Source of the DNA: Betaproteobacteria bacterium
GTDB lineage: Bacteria; Pseudomonadota; Gammaproteobacteria; Burkholderiales; CAIKXV01
Length of the DNA stretch: 64,000 nucleotides
Direction: 5' to 3'
NCBI GenBank assembly: GCA_947458265.1
Contig: CANGYF010000020.1
Span: 1-64,000 of the forward strand
In this document: positions 1 through 9,327 of the stretch, piece by piece
Layout of the letters: each line of letters opens with the position of its first letter
Position numbering within the stretch: position 1 is the first letter of the stretch
The notes under the pieces: model-generated
Database searches by the model: none
Seen by the model: the letters and a program-made list of their open reading frames with translations, nothing else
Told to the model about the DNA's origin: nothing
Position numbers and translations under genes: made by a program

Positions 1-3000
1 CGCCGGAGAGCAGCGCGACCGGCGCGCTGCCTTCGGTGAAGGTGGCGTTGACGGTGCCGGCCAGCACCGGCGCATCGTTGCGCGGGTCGACGCTGGTGGC
101 GAGCGCCACTGGCAGCGACCAGGTGCCGGTCTGGCCTACGCTGCCGGAGAGATTCACGCCCGTGGCCGCAGCCTGCGCGCTGTCTGCCAGCCTGAGCGTG
201 AGCGCGCCCGGCGTGCCGTTGTAGTCCGCTGCCGGCAGGAAGCGCAGGCTGGCGGTGGTGGGCAGTACTACCGCCGAGGCATCGCTCACCGCGCCCACAT
301 CAGTCCATGCGCCGCCGGTGTTGAACTGCCAGCGGCCTTCGCTGGCTGCGCTCGCGGCATTGCCGACGATCGCGTAGCCACCCAGCGAAGTGGCGGTATT
401 GCCGCCGCCCGTGATGCCGGTGCGGTTGTCGACGGCGTCGCTGTAGCCGAAGCCGAGCGAGGACAGCGCCGCACCGGTCGGGTTCGTGTTGTCCTCGAAG
501 GTCGCCGCCAGCGCGGTGCTCGCCGCCGTCGGACGGTCGTTGATCGGGGATACGGTGGTGGTCAGCGTGACCGCGTTCGAGTCGTCCGAGTAGCGGGTGA
601 TGCCACCGGAGAGGGCACCCGACACGTTGACGGTCGAGCCCGTGACGAGCGCCGGGCCGCTGGCGTCCACCAGCCGTACGGTCAGCGCGCCGGGCGTGCC
701 GTGGAAGTCCGCCGCTGGCACGAAGCGCAGACGATCGCCAGGCTGCAGTTGCAGCGCCGAGGTCTGGCTGACCACAGGCAGCGCCGTCCAGTTGCTGCCG
801 TCGCTGGAGTACTGCCATGCGCCCTGCGCGCCGATCGCCGCGTTACCGGCGATGGCAATGCCGGCGAACGCATTGGCCACACTGCCACCGGTCACGGCGC
901 GGTCGATCTGGTCGAAGGCATCCGAGAAGGCTGACCCGAACAGAGTCGACACCGTGTCGCCGGGCGGAGTGGCCCCGGCGCCGCCCGGGGAGTCCTCGTC
1001 CACGGCAGGCAGCGTGATTGAAGCGGTCAGCCGTACCGGCGCATCGTTGACCGGGGTGACCGTCACGGTAAAGGTACGCGTCGTGACCAGCGCGGCACTG
1101 GTGCCGTCGGCGTAGGCGAAGTCGCCGGGATTCACGGTCGGAGCATCTGTATCGCCGGCAATGCTCGCCGGCCGCGTACCAGTGTTACCCGCATCGTTGT
1201 ACACCACGGTAACGGTGAAACCGCCGTTCCAGTCCACGGGCCGCGCAGCGCCGACGGGATCAGGAAAGGCCACGGTGAGGGCCTGCAGGCGGCTGTTGAG
1301 CTGCGCCTCGGTACCGGTCAGTGTGAGCTCGCGCGTGTTCGTTCCCGCCACGCTGCCACCGCTGCCACCCACGGCGCTGAACACCAGCCCCGACCCGTCA
1401 GGCAGCGTGACCGTCGCCGTGAGGTTGGTCGCGCCGTTGTCGTCCGGATCGGCGATCGTGATGCCAGCATTGCCCGCACCGAGGACGAGCGTGGCCGAAG
1501 CTTCTGCGACGACGACGTTGTTCGCGCTTATCGAACCCGGGTCGTTGATCGAGGACACGAACACCGACCGCGTGGCACGCACCACGTTGTAGATGTTGTA
1601 GGTCGAGACCGTGCTCGAATAGGCGTTGAAGGTGTCGGTGAGCGGCACCGTCGGCAGCAGTGACTGCTGGTTGGTGGCGCCACCGTTCGCGCCACCGGCC
1701 AGCGTACCCCCTCCGTTACGCAGCCGATCATCGGCGATGACTTCGATCGAATAGGTCTGGTCGACGTTGGAGTTACCGAGATTGGCAAAGGTGACCTGCA
1801 GTCCTGCCAGCCAGGCATTCACCTGGGCCAGCGTGCCGCGCACGGCGACCGGCGCGCCAGAGCCGTTGAGCGTGGCATCAACCGCAGCGCCATGACCGAC
1901 GGCGCTGGTATCCAGCACGATACCCAGGCCTGCTCCCGCGCTCGCATAGGCCGCTGCTACCAGTGGCGTGCCGACCGGCCCCAGCAGACGCACCAGCACC
2001 TGCACCGTACCGTCGGTCTCGCCAGCCGCATAGCCGTCGTCCGCATCCACGTCGGACGCCGCCACGCCGGTGAGGGTGATCGGTGTCGTGCCAGACACGA
2101 CCAGCGCCGCGCCTGCCATGGCCACGCTCGGCGCGTCGTTGACCGCGGTGATCGTCACTGCGGTCGCGACATCTGCCGGGTTGTTGGCAACACTGCCGGC
2201 GCCCACGTCGCCGCCGATGCCGGAGGTCGAGTCGGAGAAGGTGCCGGACACCGTGACATCACCCGCGACCACGTCGTTGAGGTCGTGGTTGACGTTGAGC
2301 GCCGTCGTGTAGAACAGCCCGCCCGCGGCATCGTCCGCGGTGTTGGCAAAGTTGCGGCCGTTGAGCAGCGCCTGGATATCGGCGGCGCGGCCGGTCAGTA
2401 CGATCTGGCGGGTGTTGTCGCCAGTGATCGTGACGGCCTGACCGCCAGAAGGCGTGAGACTGGTGCTGGCCCCAGCCGCACCGATATCCAGCGTGCCGCC
2501 TCTGCTCGCCGGCACCGAGAGGGTCACCACCACTGGCGTGCCGAAGGCCGCCGACTCGGGATCGCTCACGGTGAAGGCACCCGCCACGCGGGTGCGCACA
2601 TCCTCGTCGACGGTCGCGGCCGCTGGTGCAGTGAAGGTGGCCGGATCGTTGGTGTGCGAGGCGTGCAGATCGACGGTGCGCGCCGTGATGTTCGGATCAT
2701 CGACGGGAACCGTCACCGCCGTGGCCCAGTCGAACACCGTGCCCGGCACCGCGGTGGCCGCGCTGCCCGCCGGCTTCCCCTGGTTGAGTTCACCACCGTT
2801 GGCGTCGCTGCCCGAAGTGTCCAGCGCGCCCGCCGCGCTGCGCAAGCGGTCATCGACGATCACCTGCAGCCGATACACCAGGTCACAGTCATTGGCGAAG
2901 GTGACGGTAAGGCCGGCCAGCGCGGCATTGACCTGCGCGCGACTGCCCTGGAACTGCACGATGTCGTTGGCACCGGTTCGGGTGGCGGCCCAGCGTCCGC

Positions 3001-6000
3001 TCGTGTCGGCCGGGGTAGCGATCGCGATGCTCACGCCGCCGCCGGCAAAGCCGGTCGTGTAGTTCGTGATCGGCGCACCGCTCGAGTCGAGCAGGCGCAG
3101 CGTGACCTGCACGAAGTCCACCTCGGCGGGACCGATGCCGGCGGTGAGGTCGATGTCGGACACCACGAACCCGGCCACCGGGTTGTTTGCGGCCACCGTG
3201 CTATCGATGTTGATCGGACCCGACGGGCCGGCGATGGCCGGCGCGTCGTTGGTGCCGCTGATCGCGAAGTTGAAGCGCCCCGGAGTGGTCGCCGTACCTT
3301 GGGCGAAGGACGTGGTCTCGTTCGCCCGCCAGTCGCCGTCGCTCACCACGTAGTCGAAGAAATCGGCGGTGGTCTCAGAGCCGTCGTGCACGTAGGTGAT
3401 CCGACCGGCGTCGAGGTCCGCCTGCGTGAACACAGAGCCCGCCCCCAGCACCTGGCCGTTCAGGCGCACCGCGCCATTGGCCGGGGCGGTGGTGACGCGG
3501 TACTGGCGCTGGTCGGTCGCATTGTCGCTGTCACGATAGGACAGAAAGGCGCCGGTGGCCGGATGCGACGGCGTGCCGCTGCCGGTGACGCCGGTCAGGT
3601 CGCCGGTATAGCCGGTCGCGCCCTGGATCGTGATCAACTCGCCTTCGCGCAGCACCCCCTCGCGCTTGCCGGCGAACACCGGCGGGTCGTTCACTGGCAG
3701 CACGGTGATGTTGACCGTGATCGTGCCGCCCAGGCTGGGCTGGTTGGTCGGGTTACCCGCCAGCGGGTCGGCCGCGACCACGCCGCGATCGTCGAGCGGC
3801 CGGACCTGGAAGCTGTCGGTGTAGCGCTCGGCGCCGAGGTGGTGATAGGTCACGCGCGCGAGGTCGGCAGTCGCCAGCAGGTCGCCCACAGCCACCGGCG
3901 TGCCATCGAGCCGCAGTTGCCCGGTCAGCGGGTCCGGCAGGGTGACGACCTCCAGGGTGAGGGTGTTGTCCTGCGCGAAGCCGGTCGTGCGGTCGGTCGG
4001 GGTGGCGTTGTCGCCGTCGCCCACGCCGAGGCTGGTGGCGATGCTGCCGCCCTCGGCCACCTTGAGGCTGGCCCCGCTCGCCGTCGGCGTGTCGTTCTGC
4101 GGGAGCACGTCGAACGCGAACGTGCGCGGCCCGACCACCCGCTCGCCATCGGACAGGGTGAACTGGAAACTGCCGTCGAACATCTCCCCGCCGTCGTGCC
4201 GGTAGCTGATCCGGCCCGCGTCCACGTCCGCCTGGGTGAACGAGCCGGCGAGGATCAGCGAAGTGGTGCCGTTGAGCAGCAACTGGCCGTTCTGCGGCAG
4301 GGCATTGATGCGATAGACGAGCTCGGACGCCACGTTGTCGGCATCTGTGGCGCCGAGTTCCGCTGCCGTGAGCACGATCGTCTGCCCCTCGGCGATGCGG
4401 TCCGGCCCGAGCCGCAGCGTGCCGCCGACCACCGGAACTGCGTTCACCGGCGCAGCCGTGCCCGGCTGCGCCGCTCCGCCCCCGCCCACTGGCAGGCCGG
4501 TGGACTCGATGCGGAAGCTGCGCTGCTCGAGCGTGGTGGTCGTCTCGTTTGCGTACAGCCCACCCTCGCGCTGCGGCGTCGGCCACAGCCGCACGCTGCT
4601 GTCGGTCAGCGTGAAATCGAAATCGGTGACGAACGGCCCGGTACTGGTCGCGATGAAGCGGATCTTGCCTGCGTCCAGTTCGCTCTGCTTGAAGGTGAAG
4701 CCCACCGGCAGGAAGGTGCCCGGGAAGTCGGTCGAGACCAGGTAGCCGTTGGTGGGCAGGCCGGTCAGCGTATAGGTGAGGCGATCGTCCGGGGAGTCGA
4801 CGTCCGCCGCCTGGAGCATCGCGCGAGTGAGCGTGACGGCCGGTCCGGCGAGCGCCTGCCCGTTGCCCAGCACGACCCCGGTGTTGACCGGCAGCGTCGG
4901 GTCGTCGTTGTTCGGGATGATCGACAGCGAGATGGTCTGGTCGGGCGAGGTGAGGCGCGAGGCGCCACCGGCACCGCCACCATCGTCGGTGACCCGGATC
5001 GTGAAGCTGTCGCTGGTTGTCTCGCTGCCGTCATGGCTGTAGGCGAGCCGCGAGGCGTCGAAGTTCGCGATCGTCTGCCCGGCGCTCACCAGGGCGCCGT
5101 CGTAGCGCAGCACGCCCCGGACAGGCAGGCTGGTGATGTCCACCGTGAACGGAACGCCCGGCGCCTGGTCCGGGTCGGTGATCGTCAGGCTGCCGCGGCT
5201 GCCACCCACCGGCGCCGGCACGCTGCCGCCAGACAGCGGCACGCCGGTCTCGCCCTCGATCAGCGTGATGGTGCCTCCCGCCGCGGGCCGGTCGTTGACC
5301 GGGTTGAGGCGGATCGGGACGTCGACACCGGCCACCAGCCCGCCGGCACCATCATCGACGTTGATGCGGAAGCTGTCCTGAGTGACGGCGAGGACCTGAC
5401 CGCCACCGTGCACGTAGCGCAGGTTGGCGATGTCCGACACTGCCAGTGTCTGGCCCACCGCCACTTCGCGACCGTTCAGCGTGAGCGTGCCCAGCGAAGG
5501 CAATGCCGTGATCTTGATGATCACCTGGCGGGTCGTGTTGTCGGCGTCGACCAGTCCCAGGTTGACCTGGTTCGCCCCGAGCCCGGACGCTGGCGTGGCC
5601 GCCACGAAGTTCACGCCCCCGCCCTCATCGAGGGTCAGCAGGTTGGCGCCCGCAGGAAAAGCCGGCGGCACCACGCTCGGCACATCGTTCTGCGGCTGGA
5701 CGGTGATCGCCCTGCCACCGGCGAGCGTCGCCGTGCCACCGGTGGTCTGGTTGGTAACCGACAACGCGAGGGCATCGGAGTCACCAATCTCGGAGGTACC
5801 GACATAGCTGTATTGCAACGCAGACAGCGCAGTCTGCAGGTCGGCCGCCGTACCCCGGAAGACGATTGAGGCGGTGCCGCTGCCCGAGACGATCGTCACA
5901 CCGCCAGGCAACGGGGCAAAGGCGAGCGTGCCCTTGCCCGAGGTGACCGAAGCCGTCGCCTGCAGCACGTCGGCGCCGGTCCCGCCGACCGTGATGCCAC

Positions 6001-6838
6001 CGCCCACCGTGCCACCGGTGTTCTCGCCCACGGCAACGATCCCGGCAGGTGCTGTCAGGTCGGGGGCGGCCAACATCCACCCATATCCCGCCACGGACAG
6101 GACGGTCGCCGTCACCTCGCCTGCGCCGGCCTCGAGTACCCAGTCGCCGCCTCGGGCAGCCGCACCCGTGGCGTCGATCGATGCCGCGACATCCGCGCCG
6201 GTCATCCGTGCAAGCTGCTCGACCAGCAGCCCGCCATCGGCGGCAATACGGCAGCCATAGAGCAGGATGTCCGCGCCTGGGCGCAGGACAGCGGCCACGG
6301 CGGTCCACTGCGACTGGAAAGCCTCGAGGGTCGCCGCATCCAGCGTGTCTCCGCCCAGGGTGAACTGACCCTGGGCGCCGTGGCTGATCAGGTGCAGCGC
6401 GCCGATGTCACCGAGAGAGGCCACCGCAGTGGCCAGCTGGTCCATTCCGGACACACCGGGCGCCAGATGCAGCACGGTGGCGCCGTCGGGGATCGCACCC
6501 TCGAGGACGGACGCATCGCGTACTGCGGCATCGATCACATAGACGGCCCTGCCCTCGGACGCTCGCGCTGGCGCAGCTGCCGTCTCGAGGGACGGCGCGG
6601 CCGGCAGCAGCGGCGCTTCGCCCGCGCTGGCTTCACGTGGCGCATCCGCGCCGGCGGCTGGCGCGTTGGCAGCCTGGAACATGTCGGCCGCGGCCGCAGC
6701 GTCGAACATCTGCCGCGGCTCCAGGGCGAACCGGTGCTGCGCCGGGCGCAGGGCATGGCCCATGGGCGACACGCACCCATTCCCGGTCGGGAGGGTGGAT
6801 TTCTCAGGGCGAACCGAAAACACACTGCCTTTTTTCAT
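1..6838 (-). CDS. Giant DUF4347 / cadherin-like repeat surface protein (partial, runs off left edge)
   Basis: Not in the ORF track because it has no stop inside the window; reading the minus strand from ATG at 6838 gives about 2,279 uninterrupted codons. Residues about 95-240 form a DUF4347 domain (YVIDAAV, then LHLISHGAQGQFTLG and LLYGCRIAADG). The rest is a chain of roughly 100-residue beta-rich units, each ending in an ND(x)P-type linker (NDVP, NDRP, NDTP, NDPP, NDAP; at least twelve). The central ones carry the CSPG/cadherin-3 signature YxHDGSETTxDSF. Near the left edge a different unit of about 120 residues (GNAA...WQ...LRFVPAADFHGTPGALT) occurs twice in tandem. No Sec signal is seen. 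Proteins of this build are usually type I-secreted adhesins, but the C-terminal secretion signal lies outside the window, so adhesin function is inferred. All long plus-strand ORFs here are antisense shadows. Confidence 0.88.
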   Translation of the reverse strand, partial: MKKGSVFSVRPEKSTLPTGNGCVSPMGHALRPAQHRFALEPRQMFDAAAAADMFQAANAPAAGADAPREASAGEAPLLPAAPSLETAAAPARASEGRAVYVIDAAVRDASVLEGAIPDGATVLHLAPGVSGMDQLATAVASLGDIGALHLISHGAQGQFTLGGDTLDAATLEAFQSQWTAVAAVLRPGADILLYGCRIAADGGLLVEQLARMTGADVAASIDATGAAARGGDWVLEAGAGEVTATVLSVAGYGWMLAAPDLTAPAGIVAVGENTGGTVGGGITVGGTGADVLQATASVTSGKGTLAFAPLPGGVTIVSGSGTASIVFRGTAADLQTALSALQYSYVGTSEIGDSDALALSVTNQTTGGTATLAGGRAITVQPQNDVPSVVPPAFPAGANLLTLDEGGGVNFVAATPASGLGANQVNLGLVDADNTTRQVIIKITALPSLGTLTLNGREVAVGQTLAVSDIANLRYVHGGGQVLAVTQDSFRINVDDGAGGLVAGVDVPIRLNPVNDRPAAGGTITLIEGETGVPLSGGSVPAPVGGSRGSLTITDPDQAPGVPFTVDITSLPVRGVLRYDGALVSAGQTIANFDASRLAYSHDGSETTSDSFTIRVTDDGGGAGGASRLTSPDQTISLSIIPNNDDPTLPVNTGVVLGNGQALAGPAVTLTRAMLQAADVDSPDDRLTYTLTGLPTNGYLVSTDFPGTFLPVGFTFKQSELDAGKIRFIATSTGPFVTDFDFTLTDSSVRLWPTPQREGGLYANETTTTLEQRSFRIESTGLPVGGGGAAQPGTAAPVNAVPVVGGTLRLGPDRIAEGQTIVLTAAELGATDADNVASELVYRINALPQNGQLLLNGTTSLILAGSFTQADVDAGRISYRHDGGEMFDGSFQFTLSDGERVVGPRTFAFDVLPQNDTPTASGASLKVAEGGSIATSLGVGDGDNATPTDRTTGFAQDNTLTLEVVTLPDPLTGQLRLDGTPVAVGDLLATADLARVTYHHLGAERYTDSFQVRPLDDRGVVAADPLAGNPTNQPSLGGTITVNITVLPVNDPPVFAGKREGVLREGELITIQGATGYTGDLTGVTGSGTPSHPATGAFLSYRDSDNATDQRQYRVTTAPANGAVRLNGQVLGAGSVFTQADLDAGRITYVHDGSETTADFFDYVVSDGDWRANETTSFAQGTATTPGRFNFAISGTNDAPAIAGPSGPINIDSTVAANNPVAGFVVSDIDLTAGIGPAEVDFVQVTLRLLDSSGAPITNYTTGFAGGGVSIAIATPADTSGRWAATRTGANDIVQFQGSRAQVNAALAGLTVTFANDCDLVYRLQVIVDDRLRSAAGALDTSGSDANGGELNQGKPAGSAATAVPGTVFDWATAVTVPVDDPNITARTVDLHASHTNDPATFTAPAAATVDEDVRTRVAGAFTVSDPESAAFGTPVVVTLSVPASRGGTLDIGAAGASTSLTPSGGQAVTITGDNTRQIVLTGRAADIQALLNGRNFANTADDAAGGLFYTTALNVNHDLNDVVAGDVTVSGTFSDSTSGIGGDVGAGSVANNPADVATAVTITAVNDAPSVAMAGAALVVSGTTPITLTGVAASDVDADDGYAAGETDGTVQVLVRLLGPVGTPLVAAAYASAGAGLGIVLDTSAVGHGAAVDATLNGSGAPVAVRGTLAQVNAWLAGLQVTFANLGNSNVDQTYSIEVIADDRLRNGGGTLAGGANGGATNQQSLLPTVPLTDTFNAYSSTVSTYNIYNVVRATRSVFVSSINDPGSISANNVVVAEASATLVLGAGNAGITIADPDDNGATNLTATVTLPDGSGLVFSAVGGSGGSVAGTNTRELTLTGTEAQLNSRLQALTVAFPDPVGAARPVDWNGGFTVTVVYNDAGNTGTRPASIAGDTDAPTVNPGDFAYADGTSAALVTTRTFTVTVTPVNDAPVRLTASITLPAVDEDSPGGAGATPPGDTVSTLFGSAFSDAFDQIDRAVTGGSVANAFAGIAIAGNAAIGAQGAWQYSSDGSNWTALPVVSQTSALQLQPGDRLRFVPAADFHGTPGALTVRLVDASGPALVTGSTVNVSGALSGGITRYSDDSNAVTLTTTVSPINDRPTAASTALAATFEDNTNPTGAALSSLGFGYSDAVDNRTGITGGGNTATSLGGYAIVGNAASAASEGRWQFNTGGAWTDVGAVSDASAVVLPTTASLRFLPAADYNGTPGALTLRLADSAQAAATGVNLSGSVGQTGTWSLPVALATSVDPRNDAPVLAGTVNATFTEGSAPVALLSG

Positions 6839-7037
6839 TCACTTAGTATAGACGACGCGACAGGTAGCCCGGCTGCCTGCTCATCGTCCGGCTCATGCAG
6901 GACGTGGAGGACGATGGGCCCATCGCCGCCGTCGAGATCTTCCCGGCTTCGAGCTGGCGGCGAGTTAAGCTACCCGAACAGGATAAGCCGCGCCGCATCC
7001 GGCGCCGCACGCCGGCTTACGCAACAGGAGAGGATCG

Positions 7038-8027
7038 ATGACACCCACCATCTACCGCCATCGCGCGGCCGCCACGGCCATCCTGGCCGCCACGACCACC
7101 CTCGCCGTCGTTCTGCCGGTCAGCACCCTGGCGCAGTCATGGCCGACGAAACCCGTGCGGGTAGTGACGCCCTGGGCCGCCGGCGGCCTGACCGACATCG
7201 TCGGGCGTATCGTGTTCCAGAAGGTCTCCGAGAACCTCGGCCAGCAGTTCATGGTGGACAACCGCGGCGGCGCGGCCGGCACGATCGGCGCGGACATCGT
7301 CGCCAAGTCGCCGGCCGATGGCTACACCCTGATGGTGCATTCGATGGCCCACGTGGTGAATCCGTTCGTCTACGCGAAGCTGCCCTACGACACGCTGAAC
7401 GATTTCGTCGGCATCGGCACGCTGGTGCGCCAGACCGGGCTGCTGGTGGTGCACCCGTCGCTGCCTGTCAGGACAGTGAAGGACCTGATCGGCCTAGCAC
7501 GCGCGCGACCCGACCAATTGTTCTACTCGACCGCGGGCAGCGGCAGTTTCTCCCACTTGGCCGTCGCCCTGCTCGGGTCGATGAGTGGCACGCGCATGGT
7601 CGACGTGCCCTACAAGGGTGGCGGGCCAGCCACGGCGGCCCTGGTCTCGGGCGAGGCACAACTGTCTGCAGGCACGCCTGCTTCGGTGTCGACCCACCTG
7701 GGCACCAACCGGCTGCGGTTGATTGCCGTGACGTCGGACACGCGGCTCACCGCCTTCCCGAATACCCCCACGGTCGCCGAGTCGGGCCAGCCCGGCTACG
7801 AGTACTCGGGGTGGGTCGGCGTGTTCGCCCCGGCAGGCTTGCCGAAACCGCTGGTCGATCGCATCAACGCCGAGATCGCCCGCGCGATGGAAGCCCCGGA
7901 CACGAAGAAGCGCCTGGAGGAGTTCGAGCCCTGGACGATGTCACCGGCCCAGATGGCTGCGCGCATCCGGCAGGACTACGACAAGCACGTCAAGCTGATG
8001 AAGGTGGCGGGCATCAAGCCGATGTAG
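7038..8027 (+). CDS. Bug/TctC family periplasmic substrate-binding protein
   Basis: 329 aa. A Sec signal peptide (about residues 1-33, hydrophobic AAATAILAATTTLAVVL, cleavage near STLAQ) precedes the Bug fold starting WPTKPVRVVTPWAAGGLTD. The family landmarks NRGGAAGTIGADIVAKSPADGYT and VPYKGGGPA are present. The family binds carboxylates and other small organic acids in the periplasm; in Burkholderiales most members are orphans without TctA/TctB membrane partners, as here, so the ligand cannot be predicted. A strong ribosome site (AGGAGAGG) lies just before the ATG. It is divergent from the giant repeat gene and has no operon partner; integron debris follows it. Confidence 0.93.
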   Translation: MTPTIYRHRAAATAILAATTTLAVVLPVSTLAQSWPTKPVRVVTPWAAGGLTDIVGRIVFQKVSENLGQQFMVDNRGGAAGTIGADIVAKSPADGYTLMVHSMAHVVNPFVYAKLPYDTLNDFVGIGTLVRQTGLLVVHPSLPVRTVKDLIGLARARPDQLFYSTAGSGSFSHLAVALLGSMSGTRMVDVPYKGGGPATAALVSGEAQLSAGTPASVSTHLGTNRLRLIAVTSDTRLTAFPNTPTVAESGQPGYEYSGWVGVFAPAGLPKPLVDRINAEIARAMEAPDTKKRLEEFEPWTMSPAQMAARIRQDYDKHVKLMKVAGIKPM

Positions 8028-8177
8028 GGTCCGCGCGCAGAGGCTGGCCTGTACGCCTGACGACTGCGATACCCACCTGGCCAAGTTCCATGTATCCACC
8101 AACTTTTTGCTGGACACCATCGTCGCCGGCTACCGAGGCGACGGAGGCGGAGGTGCTCTCGAACGAAAGGTTGGGCA
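8028..8177. other. Non-coding stretch at the outer edge of the integron relic
   Basis: No convincing gene. On the minus strand just after the truncated antitoxin there is GCCCAAC followed by CTTTCGTTCGAG (about 8160-8176). This fits the RYYYAAC outer core plus adjacent arm of an attC site, but I find no matching GTTRRRY half nearby, so at most it is a decayed half-site. Confidence 0.35.
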
Positions 8178-8345
8178 TCAGTCGCCCAGCAAGAACGCAA
8201 AGTCCTGTTGCGATAGCCCGGCTTTCGCACGAGCAACCGCCGCATCGGGCAACTTGACCTTGGTTACCTTGGCGGCTTTGCCTTGCCGCATCTGCCTCAC
8301 CGACGTGAGCAAGTTTTGCTGAAACTTGTTGAGCTCAGAGGACAC
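8178..8345 (-). pseudogene. Truncated HigA/XRE-type antitoxin
   Basis: A GTG start at 8345, overlapping the end of the upstream toxin remnant by 11 bases, gives 55 residues: SSELNKF, then SVRQMRQGKAAKVTKVKLP and AGLSQQDFAFLLGD before TGA. This matches the N-terminal half of small antitoxins of the HigA/XRE type, whose helix-turn-helix normally continues (LGVSxRTLxxWEQG). Here it ends exactly at the point where the second helix should begin, so DNA binding is almost certainly lost. It lay in an operon with the RelE-like toxin remnant. Too short and unusual in start to appear in the ORF track. Confidence 0.7.
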
Positions 8346-8649
8346 CTTCAATCTCCCGCTTCAGCTGTGCCAGGAACGTTGTCGGAAGGTCGTCGAACTT
8401 CGCCTTCGTATAGACGATGAGTAGCCAGATCGTCGAGTCGTCCGCGTTGAAGTAGATGATCCTCGCACCACCGCTCTTCCTGCGACCAGAGGCACCCTAA
8501 CGCACTTTTCGACAGCTGCCGCTGCCGCGAATCAATGCACCAGCCTCGGGATTGAAGGCGACGTACGAAATGAACTGCTCGCGCTCGGTCGCGCTCCACA
8601 CCTCAGCGGCGGCGACGGCGTGTCGTGGCGGGTCCGTTTCAGCGACAGG
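8335..8649 (-). pseudogene. RelE/HigB-type toxin remnant with in-frame amber stop and lost N-terminus
   Basis: The minus-strand frame reads AEVWSATEREQFISYVAFNPEAG, then GSGSCRKVR, TAG, then GASGRRKSGGARIIYFNADD and TIWLLIVYTKAKFDDLP, ending KREIEGVL-TGA. This is a RelE/HigB-family toxin in a single frame interrupted only by TAG at 8497-8499, where homologues have Trp (TGG to TAG). No start codon is available: upstream the frame meets TAA at the end of the DUF5615 gene, and about the first 12 family residues are replaced by attC-like DNA. The 83-aa ORF in the track (8348-8599) is a wrong-frame reading of the same remnant. Confidence 0.78.
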
Positions 8650-8655
8650 TTAAGC
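8605..8655 (-). repeat. Partial attC site after the DUF5615 cassette
   Basis: Directly at the stop of the DUF5615 gene the minus strand reads GCTTAAC (RYYYAAC outer core), then CTGTCGCTGAAACGGACC, typical of an attC left arm. No complementary right half or GTTRRRY follows; the toxin remnant begins instead. This looks like the point where the cassette array was cut and joined to other DNA. Confidence 0.5.
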
Positions 8656-8973
8656 ATCAGCGATAACGACATAGCTGCCTCTAACAAGTTGGGCGAGTTC
8701 TCGTTCAACCGCAGGGACGAGCGGGAGCAGGTACCGTAGTTCGTTCGACACTGCATTCATCACCAGCACCGCTACAGGAAGCGATGTCGTGTTCTGCTGA
8801 TATGGCAAATTTTTGTCAACGGTAACTAGCGCATCAAAGCGCTGCGCGGCCAGGGCGAGCAATTGACCGTTCTTTACGCCTGCCCAGCCTTCAAGCACAA
8901 CCGTCGAGACTTCGTGCGAGACGAACGCGCGGCGGAGACGGACCGGAACACACTCGTCAAGCAACAGGCGCAT
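8650..8973 (-). CDS. DUF5615 PIN-like protein (putative toxin of a DUF433/DUF5615 module)
   Basis: 107 aa from the ATG at MRLLLDECVP; the ORF-track start ten codons upstream is less likely because family members begin here. The acidic motif LLLDECVP, then VTVDKNLPYQQ and a hydrophobic VAVLVMNAVSN strand, match the DUF5615 family, a PIN-like nuclease fold. It overlaps the end of the DUF433 gene by 17 bases, the usual arrangement for this predicted toxin-antitoxin pair. The pair occupies one integron cassette, reading away from the integrase. Toxicity is predicted from family context only. Confidence 0.82.
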   Translation of the reverse strand: MRLLLDECVPVRLRRAFVSHEVSTVVLEGWAGVKNGQLLALAAQRFDALVTVDKNLPYQQNTTSLPVAVLVMNAVSNELRYLLPLVPAVERELAQLVRGSYVVIADA

Positions 8974-9175
8974 CGGCTGCCAAGCCTTCGCGCGCAGCTT
9001 CAAGAACGGCCACGGCCTGCACGCGCGTTATGGACGGAAAGTCCTCGAGAAAGTCTTCAAGGGACGACGCGCCCTCGAGATAGTCGAAGAGGTTCTTCAC
9101 CGGCACGCGGGTACCTGTGAAACACAGGGCGCCGCTCATGATTTCCGGGTCGCGGCTGACGAGAGATGCATCCAT
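8957..9175 (-). CDS. DUF433 antitoxin-like protein
   Basis: 72 aa, starting at the ATG (MDASLVSRDPEIM) that follows AGGAGG at a six-base spacing; the track's TTG start would place the ribosome site inside the gene. The family signature is clear: SGALCFTGTRVPVKNLFDYLEG, then SLEDFLEDFPSI and a helical AVAVLEAAREGL tail. DUF433 proteins have a small winged-helix-like fold and pair with DUF5615 or VapC-like nucleases. The gene is the first of a two-gene integron cassette; its start lies about 57 bases after the attC inner core GTTAAGC. Confidence 0.85.
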   Translation of the reverse strand: MDASLVSRDPEIMSGALCFTGTRVPVKNLFDYLEGASSLEDFLEDFPSITRVQAVAVLEAAREGLAADAPVA

Positions 9176-9231
9176 TACGGCCTCCTTTGCCAAAGTCTAC
9201 CCTCAGGAGCTGGCCCGGCGCTGGATCTGAT

Positions 9232-9327
9232 GCTTAACGTGGAGGTGAGAGGCGGCCGGAGCGCGAAGCGCAGAGGGAACCTGCAAGCGCAGCTTGCAGG
9301 GCGTCCGCCTCGACCGCCATGTTAGCC
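9232..9327 (-). repeat. Integron attC site (cassette carrying the RelE/ParE pair)
   Basis: On the minus strand, GGCTAAC overlaps the toxin stop codon and GTTAAGC (a perfect GTTRRRY) closes the site 96 bases on. The arms GGCGGTCGAGGCGGACG and GCCGCCTCTCACCTCC are imperfectly complementary, and a central hairpin (CTGCAAGC/GCTTGCAG) is present. Orientation is correct for cassettes reading away from the integrase. Confidence 0.82.

Noticed and set aside
1892-5869. 1,325-codon plus-strand ORF
   Set aside because: Antisense shadow of the giant repeat gene; His/Arg-rich composition with no domain, while the minus frame gives clear DUF4347 and cadherin-like repeats.
8348-8599. 83-aa minus-strand ORF in the track
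   Set aside because: Wrong frame of the RelE/HigB-like toxin remnant; the correct frame is interrupted by TAG.
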